In this document: in pieces, positions 1 through 10,850 of the stretch
Numbering within the stretch: position 1 is the first letter of the stretch
How the letters are laid out: every line of letters begins with the position of its first letter
Made by a program: the position numbers and the translations under genes
Assembly: GCA_028583415.1 (NCBI GenBank)
Contig: CM053267.1
Location: 29,870,902 to 29,934,901 of the forward strand
Source of the DNA: Protea cynaroides
Taxonomy: Eukaryota; Streptophyta; Magnoliopsida; Proteales; Proteaceae
Reading direction: 5' to 3'
Length of the DNA stretch: 64,000 nt
Notes under the pieces: model-generated
Told to the model about the DNA's origin: nothing
The model's database searches: none
What the model saw: only the letters and a program-made list of their open reading frames with translations

Positions 1-282
1 AGGTTCTTTTTGGTGGGTGGGGAGGAGGGGATTGTTCATTGGGGTCACTTGTATTTGTCTAATTTTGCACATATTTTTTTAGGTACTTCTTATCCAAGAT
101 TTTAACTATTCAAGAAAGATCATACTTTTGGAAAAAGTCAACAATTCAGATAAGTATAATTGGATCAACATCATCCACCAGGGTTAACATAAGAAGAGTC
201 AGTCAATTAGTACAACACTCAATGATAACTATCCAGTCTTTCGAATCCTTCAAGCAATCGCCTTGGCCCCTGGGCTTAGTTT

Positions 283-460
283 ATTGTATGTTTTGGTTCT
301 TTTTGGTCTTTGTAACCCTCCCCATCTTGGGGTGTTTTAGGTAATGCGTTTTGAGTTGCTAGGGCCCTCCTTCTCTTTTTGGCAGGTTCCCTGTGCAGCC
401 CCTCCTTTAGAGAGGATCTAATGTAACCTTTTTTTTCTAATAAAATAATTTAAGTATCAA
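283..460 (+). mobile_element. Possible LINE 3' end
   Basis: A G/T-rich non-coding stretch resembling the 3' untranslated tail of plant L1-type elements: it contains 'tttgtaaccctcccc' and ends near an AATAAAAT signal at about 438-446 in A-rich sequence. No reverse transcriptase coding is visible beside it, so this would be a short 5'-truncated copy. The assignment rests on general resemblance only. Confidence 0.3.
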
Positions 461-518
461 ATAAAAAAATGATAAAATATCAATTTCAAACTTTCAACTG
501 CAGACAAAGAATACTCAT

Positions 519-1387
519 TGTTGGGGTAAAATAGTTCCCGATATAAATCAGACCGTTGATGAGAGATCCCAAAGGCAGACCGTTGATAAGGTGTCAATAA
601 AGGCGGGTACACCCGGCGCACAACTAAGCTTATGAGCGTATGGACAAGGGAGAATCTGCTCTAACAGCAATCGGGGGATGAGATCAAGTTCGACCCCCCT
701 AGGTAAAAAGACAGTGATTAAACAGATTGATGGAGGTAGCTGAAGATTAATTGCTTTGTCATTAATGTTTAAAAATGCCAACAACAACCATAAATGCCAT
801 ATGGGCGAATTTAACATGCCAGGTCATCGTATCATAGACCGAATTAGCAAAAAGTATGATTTATGCTCGATAAGTGAGCATTGACGGCTACAGTTGTCAG
901 AGGAAGTGGATGAGGTGGACAAAAAGGGGACAAAAAGGGGTCGAAGAGGGTCGAATGGGGGTTGTAGACGGCTGATAAGACATCTAAGCACCACCCTAGA
1001 GGGTCGTAGCTACCTAATCCTACTGTTATCTGTCTGCCATGCGATGGAGATGGGGGTAGGTAGTGAGAAGCTTGTCCAAGAAGCTTCAATATGGTTCTAT
1101 AAATACTGGAAGATGGCCAATGGCAAGGGATCCGAGATTTTTTACCTTGAGGTATTGTCACTTTCCCCCATTTCCCTCTAAAATATCCAACCTTTTCACT
1201 GTTCATCTTCTTTATTGGGAGGAAAAAAAACTTAGTGGAACTCCCATATCTCAGGAAACCCCCTCTTAAAGGAGCTCTAGTGTTTCACTAAGAGTTCCAT
1301 TCTGTTTATCTGTGGAATGTACTGACTTTGGCATCGGAGTGGTCCCGGGAAAATCCCACCCACCTGATAGTTTGTTTTTGTCCTACA
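519..1387 (+). mobile_element. Solo LTR, probably Ty3/gypsy
   Basis: An 869-base block starts TGTTGGGGTAAAATAG and ends GTCCTACA, giving the TG...CA ends of an LTR. It has a TATA box (TATAAATA, about 1099-1106). Toward its end it carries the sequence around 'ggcatcggagtggtcccggg', which resembles the R/U5 part of plant gypsy LTRs. No primer-binding site, polypurine tract or pol sequence adjoins it, so it looks like a solo LTR. The flanking pentamers (CTCAT and ACTAT) match poorly, so the target duplication is eroded or the ends are a few bases off. Confidence 0.55.
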
Positions 1388-2039
1388 ACTATGTGGCATC
1401 ATCTTGTGTGCTGTGCAGAATCCATCAACCACACTCATGAATCAATTTTATGATGTACGACAAAATCATGAATTTGGATCTCTCTTCTACAAACCTTTTT
1501 TTCTATTGCTTGCAGAGAAGTCTATTCCAATAATAAGGTTTGATGATTCTAGACCTGATTCCCTCAAGGTAGATGAAACCTGATAAAGACAGGCCAGTTT
1601 AGGACTCCAACAAGTGTTTCATTGAAAGCAAAAGAAAAGAAGAAATAATATTATACTCATAGCTTGTGAAGAAAACTCTTATACCAGCACATCAATAAGA
1701 GAATATGTAACAAGATGCACAAAGTAGGATAATTGGCATAGGAAAAATAGGAGAAGAAAAACAATGATCAGATGGAAAAAAAATTAAATGGCTTGGTTAT
1801 GTGTCATTTCATAATGAAGATTCCAATTGTCCAATGGCTCATCTACCAGATTGGAGATCATCTCATAGATTCGTCTCACAGTGATTTACCATGAATGGTT
1901 CATCCAACTTTCAAAAATTCCCCTATGACCTTATTTCCTCATTTTATGATAAATTATAATTCCTTTCTTCTTTATTTTGAATTTTCCTTCTAAAATTCAT
2001 CAATGAATCAAATTAAATAAACCATAAAGCAGCCTAATA
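1388..2039. other. Unassigned AT-rich DNA downstream of the SEO-like gene
   Basis: No supported gene, RNA or repeat. On the minus strand this is the 3' flank of the SEO-like gene. I looked here for the missing thioredoxin-like and C-terminal SEO exons and found nothing recognisable. Confidence 0.5.
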
Positions 2040-2079
2040 CTAGTTATATATAGAAACTAGCCAAGTGTGGCTAATTAGG

Positions 2080-2117
<38 letters not shown>

Positions 2118-3229
2118 AAAGACCTGTTCTTTGTTTTCAGGAAGCGTTATTGAATCGAGAATAGCCCCATTGTCATTGTCGGCCTGAATATTTTGCAACA
2201 TTTGAATAACCCTTTTCTTTTCGTCCGCCTTTCTTGTAGCCTCCTCTACTTTTTTTTTATCCTCCTTTGCCATTCTTTTAACCTTCTCCTCTATAATCTC
2301 TTCTTTTGGCTTTCTTGTAGCCTCCTTCTTTGGCATTCTTTTAACCTCCTCTACCTTTCTTTTAACCTCCCCTAACTTTTTTTTATCCTCCTCTGATTTT
2401 CCTTTATACTTCTCTGCCTCATCACCACCACCACACTATCGACATGTAAGAAAATTTACAACTGCATAAATTCAACTAAACAAGATTGAGTTCTACTCAT
2501 TATCCACTCACCGGTCTGACACCAAGTATCAAGTTCCTGGCTAAGGTAGGTATTCATTCCCTCGACCTTTTTCGTTAATTTAGACAATTCATCTTCAGTG
2601 TACCTGTAATAGTAAATTGTAAATTATTAAATGGTATTATTATAATAGCAAGAACTGTGATTCATATATACATGCAGTCAATAATTGCAAACCTTTAGTT
2701 AAAAATTTAAAAAGATAAATAGAGGGAATTGACAATGACATACTCGTCATCCAAGCCGATGATTTGGGACATGCAGATGATGATGCTCCCGACGGTCCAG
2801 GAAACAGTAGTCTCAATGTGGGTGGACATGTTTTCAGGTGGCGATTCATCAACCTCTACCACCTTGACTATTGTATTGGTCACTTTGACCATGGCATCGA
2901 TGAGGGACCGGATCTTGGAGAGCTTTGATTTTTCTGGTACTTGCTTCAACAGCTTTATGGAGTCAGCCAAGGGGTTAGTACGATTGGCCATCAACGAGGA
3001 CTCCCCGTAGATGATGGAAAAGGCAGCCAAGGCCAAAACCATCTTCACCTCCCAGGAGTATTGTGACAGCATCTTGAACAGTGCCACCGTTTTTGAGTTC
3101 GCATCTTCTCCTTTCGAGCATTGGCATGATAGCTGCCATTAATTACGGTTTTGTGTGTATTATATGATTTATTACTAGTATTTTTCATATCTGATCTGAT
3201 TGAAAAATATGTTGAAGTAAACAAACAAT

Positions 3230-3272
<43 letters not shown>

Positions 3273-3562
3273 GCTCAAACCTCGCAACAGATCTTATCTA
3301 GGGTTTCAGTCAATTCTTCCAAACATTCCTCTGAGCTATTCTTTAAGAATTTCAATTGAGAATCAAGCGCGCCCTGTGTAAATTGTTATCAATTTATTGT
3401 TATACATTTAATAAAATTAATATGGATCTCTTTGGTATAATTTGTATAATAATTTATGATCTATTTATAATAATACGCTATTAGCCATAAACAATACTCG
3501 TTTGGTTTCCTAGACATAATAGCTTACATAAAGAGAATCATGTTTGGCATACTTATGTGCAG

Positions 3563-3593
<31 letters not shown>

Positions 3594-6500
3594 CTTTATG
3601 AGAAGTCCATCACTCAATAAAACTTAAACAACACCTCATACTTTAGAGGTCATGAATTCAAATTCCCTGAGAGCCTACCCATCCGAAAAAAAATCCACTC
3701 AATAAAACTCCCATCACTTGCATCCTCTAAGCATCCCATATCTCTCTCTCCCTCACTATAAAAACTGTAAAACTTGCCTTAATCAGCTACTTGGGTTTAT
3801 ACAATGAAGAATGGAGGGTATGAATCATTAATTCAACTGAAGTTGTAAAATGGAGTTCAGCTGAAACAATATCACAGGGTATGATTTTAGTTAATCCAGC
3901 TGAAGTGGTGAAATGAAATTTAATTAAAACAATTCATTCATTGTTAATATGAAATCATCTAACATCTTGTGTATAAGATCTGAGCAAAAGCATCTCACAT
4001 GATTACATTGCCCCTGTTGGAATACATATCCATAAAACAACAACCTACATGGACATCTGAATTCAAAGCTAGCTCAATTCTAATGACAAAACAATGAATC
4101 TACTTCCATAATGTTTTCCAGTGTTGCTTCCACTTAGAGGAAGAAAAATAGAAACGGTATATGCACCAAGTCTTACTCCCGCTCTCTGCATCAGGTTCAC
4201 AACCCTTTACATATCCCCTCATTAAACTCAAGATCCACAAAATAAGCAATACCCAGATATCAAAACATTCTAAGAAGCAAAACTTCTCTGATCCATTTCA
4301 TCGAATACTCTGCGAACGGTACTAAGATTCTCAGTTTTTACTATACATTTGCATAAGGGAATTTGAAACCACCATATTTGAAACAAATATCACTCGTATA
4401 CACTCACAGTGAATTACTTACCCAATCTTTGTGCATTCAAGCTCAGCAGAAACTTTCAAAAGTGTAGCAAAAGTGAAACCATCCGGCATTATTTCGTTTC
4501 CTATACACATTTGATTAAACAGCTTGAAGGCCTCTTCAAACACATGGTTTCTAGCATACGCACTAATCAATAAGTTCAAACGAAGACATTGTTTTCGTGA
4601 ACCGAATAAAACACAAGGCAAGAATCTCCTAGAAACCCACATTATATGGAATAAGTGGAGATGAGTTTTCGATTCTCTCTCTTTCTTCTCTCTTCCTCTG
4701 TTTCTTCTCCTGTGATGTGGGTGTGATCTGGGTGAGTGGTAGTGGGCTATATGATCTGAAAAGAGAGTGCTAATTCGATTCCATCTAATCCGATGCAATT
4801 CAGTCAAAATGCTAGCCCTAAATATAGATGAGAACCTAATAGCTTTGAATTTTCCTCGACCATCAGTATGGACACTGATCGTGAACTCCTGTGTATTTTC
4901 ATCTAGTACAAAGATCGGGCTCGCGCATTTATAGTCATTGGTGACATCGTATGAATTGATAACAGAGAGTGTTGAACCGTATACCGTGCCAGGTACTTGG
5001 GTTCTTAAGCAGTAGCTGGAGGTGCCAAAGAAGAATCACCTGATGAGGTCTGATTCTTAGAAGTAGAAACGTACCAGCTTACAGAATCCATCTGAGGAAG
5101 GAATTCAATGTACCGAGTTCGACGTGCATTACAGCCTCGAAAGAACCAGAATCCCAAGCCGGTCTCTGCCGCTAATGGGCTATAATGAGACTCATTCGCC
5201 CCCAGGCCTTCAGAACTAGGTGAATTTTTCCAGATTTCAACATTCTAATGATACTTAATAGATAACCTTCTCGGGTTTTAAAGAGTTTCTGCTCTTTTGC
5301 TGTGAAGGCTTTGGTACAAGCGGCCTTGCTGCCGTGGCCGGCAAGTGCAGATCTATTCTTCTAAGCTCAAGTGATGCTGAACTTGATGTTAGACAAGGGA
5401 TTAGAAAATGCCGATCAATCAGAGAGATGAGATCATGAAAAAACATAGAACCAGTAGAGGAAGACGACGGAGAAAGACTGAAGAAGACGAGCCCAGTTCC
5501 GGCAAACCCAATTTCGTAGTTGTTCTTTTGTTTTTTTTTTTTTTTTTTTTTTTTTTGTTTTGTTTTGTTTTTTTTGTTTTTCTTTTTTTTCAAATGCATT
5601 TTTTTAAGAAAAATCTCTTCTTCTTACTACTAGGTAAAATAGATTTTTCAATTTTTCCATAGAGAACTTAATAGTTAAAAGAGGGGGTTGACATTTTTAC
5701 CAAAAAGGGTTTGCATTATAGGCTAAGATGGGGATGATTGATTTATGAACCTACCTCAGGGTGGGGGTAAAAAGAAGATGAGCCCAATTCGATATATAAG
5801 TTATTTATGATGAATCATTTATGAGAAATAGCACATGGCAAAAAGTTCAAAGAAAGGCCCCCCCCCCCCCCCCCCCAATAAAGTATTTTCTCTATAACAC
5901 CCAATACGCCATGCAAACCCCCCCCGGCCACTCCCATCATATGAAATGGGTTTAAGATATCAAGTTTCTGGCCTTTCCACGTCATCGGACTCGCCAGTTT
6001 CTTTGCTATTTATACTCATTTTGTTCCAGTATGGAGAATCTAATTATAAGGATTCTTTTTTCGATTTAGTTGTTCAAATAAAGAATTGAATCTTTCATGT
6101 ATAAGTAATTGTGATAAACACCTTCAAACCTATTTGTAGATTTTAGATTATATAATGAAATTCAAAAGAGTGGGTATTCCATCTTCTTTTTTATACTTGT
6201 CTATTTCTTCTTTAAGAATGGCAATGAAATTGTTTCAACAATCGATTGATTGAGGGACCCTAGCCGAGATACGTACGGGAATAGGTTTCAGCATGAACAG
6301 GTTAAAAAATCCTTGATGCGGGATCCAATCCAATAGCAACGGACCTTTCGATGAAGCCATTGATGCAGCAGAAGTGGACTCTTCATTTTATGTCGATTCA
6401 GCAGCCTATGTTTATGAGATACTACTAGGGGAACACCTACTAGCTAGAGCTAAGCTAACGGATAACCTAATAAAACTACGTTGGAAGGACTTATGGGAGA

Positions 6501-7166
6501 ACGATGGAAAACTTGGAAATTTCGTGGAACTCTCGAGCATTGATGTGCTAAAAAACAACCCACTATAATCTTAAGGCGATACCTACCTTATATTACCCAT
6601 GCTTGTTACACCAAAACCTGTATAATATATGTTTTTCAGACTAAACAACCTTATACGGGCTTAGTAGTCATCGTCTTCCTTCTCATGGTCATTTTGCTAG
6701 AATAAGACGGGTGCCCATCCATAGAGAGGAAAAATAGACCTCTTCCATTGGTTTGAGATAAAATCCTTGGAGGATTGTCGAGAATCCACCTATTAGACTG
6801 GGAGAAGTAAGTGCTCGGGCAAGGTCATAGATATAGATAAGGAAGAGGATCTACGAGACCAATAGGTAGAAGTGCTTCACACAATGGGAAGTACACACAG
6901 ACACAAAGACTTTATATAAAGATAGATGATAGATGCAGGAATCATACACTAACTGATTCGAGTCCAGGTACAGCTCTTGCACTACCCTACCTACAGCATA
7001 AGAAAGGGCACATAAACTACTCCAATGGGGAGTGCTTAGGAGTTGCTCCATTGGGTAGTGTTCCGATCCGAGAAGATCCGTCTCATTCCACATGTTTGGT
7101 TGCTTCATCGGGTATGGAAAATGGACTATTCTCGTGTTCAAGTTTGCCGAACTCTTTCCTGCTACT

Positions 7167-7208
<42 letters not shown>

Positions 7209-10010
7209 GGCTCACAAAACAGAAGTCGTGTCCAGTAACCAAAGCAACTTGGACTACTCTACAAAAGAAGGTACGACTACTGGGCGATTGACTGCTCTAA
7301 AGGGCAAGAAGACTCCCAGTTATGATCTTCCTTGATTATGCGAGACGGGGCTCTTGCTGCTCCATATTTTGTTGGGATGCGATAAAAGCCTAAAAGGAAT
7401 TACCCGAAGGAGGGTTCATAAAAGCTCAGTGCGTAAATATAAATAAGTATCATAAATCACATCAAACAACTATATATGTCATAATGTATTATATAATTAA
7501 GGAAAATTTTCATATACACACCAATAAGGATTGAAAACCTCATTTACCTCCATAAGATTGCAAAAACCTTAACCACACCTAATTAACTGACGGAAATCAC
7601 TAAAAATGTTAAAAGATAGTTTTACCCTTGATATTAAAAATTGAAAAATTAAAAAAGTATGTTGAATGATGCAGCCGAGAGAAATTCATTTGAGTTGCAG
7701 CCCTTGTTGATCCTCCTGAGATGAGATTATATTCTTTTCAACTTCTACAACTCCTCTCCAGGTTGGAAGGTCTGGTTCATCCGAAGCTGCAGCTCATTAT
7801 TTTGTGATGCAGTCGACGACGTCTATACTACTACATGACTAAGAAAAAAAGTAACAAGAAGAAAACCAACAAAAATGGGAATGATTGGAGAGATCTTGCA
7901 ACAGCTAGAAGCCATGACTGAGGAAATTATGGGTGTTGTTTCTTCTACTAAAACCGTTTGTTTATGTATCCATCTGACATTGTCTTCTTCTCTAATCAAC
8001 AAAACACCATATATTGCTTGATTATGTCCATTGAAACACATCTCCCACTAAATCCATCCAAACGGAATAATCATTCAAAGAAAACCCAATTCACCCTCAC
8101 CCCATCACTATTTCCAAAAGCATTTAACACCCACATCGTTCTAAATATGGCGACAATGGACACCTCCTTTTCACTCAAGCCAGAATGTTTTACAAGTAAA
8201 GCACTGTTCTTGTTTCTCTGTTTTGTGGGTTTCGTTGAGAAGAACAAGTAAAGGGATCGTGTTACGGTCAGTCGTGTTGTTTACACTAAAGGGTATTTAG
8301 ATAATTTTACTTTCATTAGAGGTACTATTGTCTTTATAAATTTTTCGATTTTTTTTCCATCAGTTTTTTAACGCCCACAGCCTAACGGTGTAGACTATCC
8401 TGTTATAAAACAGTTTAGGGGTAGTCTGTGTAACTTTTCTCATGACAGGGTAGTTATGTGTAGTAAACCAATTGTTAAGGAAATATCCAAATAAAATTTC
8501 CTATAATGTATTTTATAATTAACTATATAAATTATTCCAAAGAGAGCTGAGCCCAAAAGCATAATCAAGAAGAGAAAATAACCGGTGCAAAGTAGTAGTA
8601 GTGGTAAAATCACAAGATAAGTGCTCGAGGGTTAATGTATGTAGCCTTATCCCTGCATTGTAGAAAAGTTGTTTCCAAATACGAACACAACCACCATGTC
8701 AATAGACTAAAAATCACAAGATAAATTACTATTAAATAGAGTATCTATTACTTGGTCTTGGGAGGCGCCTTCGACAGTACTTGTGACAGATGCAGTGAGC
8801 ATTTCGTTGATGAGTTTGTGAAGAGGCCTGACTTTGACCTTCTTGCCGTCTGGAGTGTGGGTGCTCCGGATCGCATTTTCGTCGATGGTCAACTTGCAGT
8901 TCCCATCGGTCATCTCATTCATCTCATCAAGCAGCTGGCCAAGGTGGGCATTCATTCCATCGACCGTTTCCATTAATTTGGAAAACTCATCTTCAGTGTA
9001 CCTGTAATGGAAATTGTAATCCCTACACTCAATGATAACAATGTCGTCAAAAGATAAATGAATGAGGGGAATTGATAATGACATACTCGTCATCCAAGCC
9101 AATGATGTAGGATGTGCAGACAACGATGCTCTCGACAACAGTTTGGACGTAGGTGGAGATGTTCTGATCAGGTTGCCAATCATTGACGTCTAGGATTTTA
9201 TTGGTCATTTTGACCATGGCATGGATGAGGGTCTGAATCTTGGAGAGCTTCCATTTGTCCGGTAATAGTTTCAGCAACTTGATGGACTTGGCCAACCAGT
9301 TAGTTTGATCAGCCATCACCAAGGATTCCCCATAGATGATGGTAAAGGCAGCTAAGGCCAAAACAATCTTCGCCTCCCATGAGTATGGCAACAATGTTTT
9401 GGAAAGTGCTACTGTTGTCGAGTTCTCATCCCCTCCTCTCGAGCATTTGCAGGATAGCTGCCATTAAATACCATTTTGCATTCTTATATTTGATATGATT
9501 AAATCTATCGAAGTAATTAGTAAACAATACATGAGAGCAAAAGATTATGCTCAAACCTGGTAGCAGATCTTATGAATAATTTTAGACAATTCTTGGAAAC
9601 AGAAACTGTTCTGAATACTTTTCAGGTGAGAATCAAGCATGGCCTAGGCAAATTATTATCAATCAATTATTGTTATACATACATAGAATTAAGTAAGAAC
9701 GCAAAAACATAACCAATAAGAAATCAAATATTAAATCCCCATGATAGCCAATAAGAAATCAAATATTAAATCCCAATGATAAAATTCATATAATTGGTAC
9801 ATAACTATAGTAGTAAAATCAAAAGATAGATTATTACTAATAGAGAAAATCTAATACTTGGTTTGTAATGGTGCCAGAGGGCATGAGTATTTCATTGATG
9901 AGTTTGTGAAGAGGTCTGACATCGATCTTCTTGCCGTTGGAAGTGTAGCTTCCTTTGATCACATTTTCATCTCTCGTCTGAGAGAAGAAGGTGTTTTTCC
10001 ACTCCTCCAT
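2040..10010 (-). CDS. SEO-like gene with two tandem N-terminal modules
   Basis: Sieve-element-occlusion (SEO) family gene; members form P-protein filaments in phloem sieve elements. Exons read 5' to 3' on the minus strand: 10010-9858, 9643-9557, 9457-9087, 9001-8752, 3373-3281, 3132-2744, 2603-2512 and 2413-2040. Every junction has GT-AG ends and compatible phase, giving about 602 codons without an internal stop. The family hallmarks appear twice: exons 1 and 4 carry 'GKK..VRPLHKLINE', exons 3 and 6 carry 'YSWE.K.VLALAAF.IIYGES' and 'LA.SIKLLK', and both modules reach 'IIGLDDEYTEDE'. Exon 4 fuses the end of module 1 to the start of module 2 in frame. Exon 8 is Lys/Glu-rich (coiled-coil-like) and ends with Leu-Ser repeats from a GA microsatellite. 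The middle thioredoxin-like and C-terminal SEO domains are absent. The 5.4-kb fourth intron hosts transposons. It may be a chimeric functional gene or a decaying one; the last two exons are the least certain. Confidence 0.7.
2083..2115. repeat. (GA)n microsatellite
   Basis: Sixteen-unit GA tract at the 3' end of the SEO-like gene. On the minus strand it would encode alternating Leu-Ser if the last exon is not spliced at 2124. Confidence 0.95.
3233..3269. repeat. (GA)n microsatellite
   Basis: GA tract in the intron of the SEO-like gene, 12 bases beyond the donor that follows exon 5 (3281). Confidence 0.95.
4422..4807 (-). pseudogene. PPR protein exon fragment
   Basis: The minus-strand reading frame (codons 1-129) ends in pentatricopeptide-repeat sequence. 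Codons 78-112 contain 'NLLISAYARN', 'EEAFKLFNQM' and 'MPDGFTFATLLK', followed by 'AELECTKIG'. This is the spacing of PLS-type plant PPR proteins, which are organellar RNA editing or processing factors. A good donor site (GG|GTAAGT at 4422/4421) follows, but no further PPR repeats are seen downstream, where a full protein has ten or more. It lies on the same strand as, and inside the large intron of, the SEO-like gene. Probably a captured or duplicated fragment rather than a working gene. Confidence 0.6.
5005..5244 (-). pseudogene. Unrecognised conserved-looking C-terminal exon
   Basis: From an acceptor-like ATTAG at 5245, the minus strand reads 79 codons to TAA with balanced, protein-like composition. 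It includes 'ETGLGFWFFRGCNARR' and 'RYIEFLPQMDSVSWYVS', then a Ser/Thr-rich tail ending 'APPATA'. Upstream (5255-5450) another reading frame looks coding, including 'ELRRIDLHLPATAARPLVPK', but it ends in TAA at 5255-5257 only about ten bases from the acceptor, so the two cannot be joined by a normal intron. I do not recognise the family. It could be a gene fragment carried in with the neighbouring PPR piece, or a decayed host gene. Confidence 0.45.
5531..5556. repeat. Poly(T) tract
   Basis: 26-base T run followed by further T-rich sequence to about 5590; it reads as poly(A) on the minus strand. No retroelement body could be attached to it. Confidence 0.8.
5858..5876. repeat. Poly(C) tract
   Basis: 19-base C run, an unusual homopolymer in this AT-rich region; its length is likely uncertain in any assembly. 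Confidence 0.8.
6230..7400. other. Possible organelle-derived segment
   Basis: This stretch differs from its surroundings: base composition is more balanced, it lacks the long A/T homopolymers seen on both sides, and its style recalls plant mitochondrial intergenic DNA. It contains no recognisable complete gene; an open frame at 6374-6568 has no family I know. A pure AGT microsatellite interrupts it. The organellar origin is a guess from composition. Confidence 0.25.
7168..7209. repeat. (AGT)n microsatellite
   Basis: Fourteen perfect AGT units. Confidence 0.95.
7501..8501. mobile_element. MULE-like element, 1 kb, with possible cargo
   Basis: The left ~170 bases align with the left end of the Pack-MULE at 22826 (shared 'ACACC...AAGGATTG', 'AAGATTGCAAAAAC' and a run of AT-rich sequence). 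The ends are GGAAAATTTT and, inverted, AAAATTTCC. Flanking nonamers TATAATTAA (7492-7500) and TATAATGTA (8502-8510) agree at 7 of 9 bases, as for an old Mutator target duplication. The inside (about 7640-8260) has open frames on both strands, none recognised. It lies in the large intron of the SEO-like gene. Confidence 0.5.
9714..9777. repeat. Short tandem duplication
   Basis: A unit of about 32 bases containing 'ccaataagaaatcaaatatt' occurs twice in tandem within the first intron of the SEO-like gene. Confidence 0.8.
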
Positions 10011-10104
10011 CTTCTTTAGTTAATTTTTTTTTCTTGGTATATTTCAATCGGAGAGAGGAAAGATGTCAATTGAGTTTGAGTACAAATGTGGGCAAGGAGC
10101 CTCG

Positions 10105-10113
10105 CTTTATATA
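10105..10113 (-). promoter_or_regulatory. TATA box of the SEO-like gene
   Basis: On the minus strand TATATAAAG lies about 95 bases upstream of the proposed ATG (10010), with a CCAAT-box-like element at about 10123-10127 just upstream. The spacing predicts a transcript start near 10080 and a leader of about 70 bases. This supports exon 1 as the true first exon. Confidence 0.6.
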
Positions 10114-10326
10114 AGCCATCATCCAATGGGAAAAATGTTTCCTTGTGAAGGGAGGGGGGATTCAAGACTAAGGATTTTTAGAATAAATAAAAACTCTTTT
10201 ATGGATAAGTAATCATAACTTTATTTAAAAAAAAAGAAAAGAAAAGAAAAATTACAGAAGAAAGAGGTCATGATTGTATTCTTTCCTTTTTCTTCTTTCA
10301 TAATAATAATGGCAGAACTAGTGTTT

Positions 10327-10445
10327 ATCTTGTTTTTTTTTTTTTTTTGGGTACTAAAAAGGAAGGTGGTCTCCTAAGGACCTAATACTATTTTGGAATC
10401 CAAGGTAAAAAAAAAGAAAAAAGCATTAGGGTTTCTTTGATGCCA
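10327..10445 (-). mobile_element. Short retroposon (SINE- or LINE-derived)
   Basis: A 119-base insertion flanked by a perfect 11-base duplication AACTAGTGTTT (10316-10326 and 10446-10456). It has a poly(T) stretch at its left end, meaning a poly(A) tail on the minus strand. The paralogous site at about 21177 has a single uninterrupted copy of the target. A second copy of the body, without clear duplications, is at 25865-25970. Confidence 0.7.
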
Positions 10446-10600
10446 AACTAGTGTTTTTCTATGTATTAAAATATGTGTCTATGCATCTTTTATGAATGTT
10501 TTTATATTTTATTTTATTGAGGTAGGCCAGCCTTGTAAGGTTAAAAAAAAGAAGACATAACTTAGAATTTGACCAAAGTATCAATGATTAATGCCATGGT

Positions 10601-10850
10601 TCATGGTTCAAGTAATTGGCATTGTGTGTGTATAGGTAGATTCATATCAGTATGGGAGAGGTTGATTCATATCGGTTATAGACTTGACCGATCTCCAATC
10701 CAATCTTGTTTTGGCCAATGTCCAATCCAAATTTGTTTTAATATTGTTATATATAGTATTGTCAGCTTCCCATTAGATCCGTACACTAATTCAATTTGGA
10801 TTTGATCGATTTTGAACATGATCGATACCGTATTTGATAACTAAATTTAA
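10601..10850 (+). repeat. Dispersed ~200-bp repeat family, copy 1
   Basis: One of five same-strand copies sharing 'ggttcaagta', 'attcatatcgg', 'gactTg', a T-rich centre, 'cattagatcc', 'gatcgattttgaacatgatcgat' in part and a final 'gataac.a.attta'. No coding capacity and no clear terminal repeats; probably an unclassified non-autonomous element. Confidence 0.6.

Noticed and set aside
844..1206. 120-residue minus-strand frame and overlapping plus-strand frames
   Set aside because: They lie within the gypsy-like LTR and show no domain similarity.
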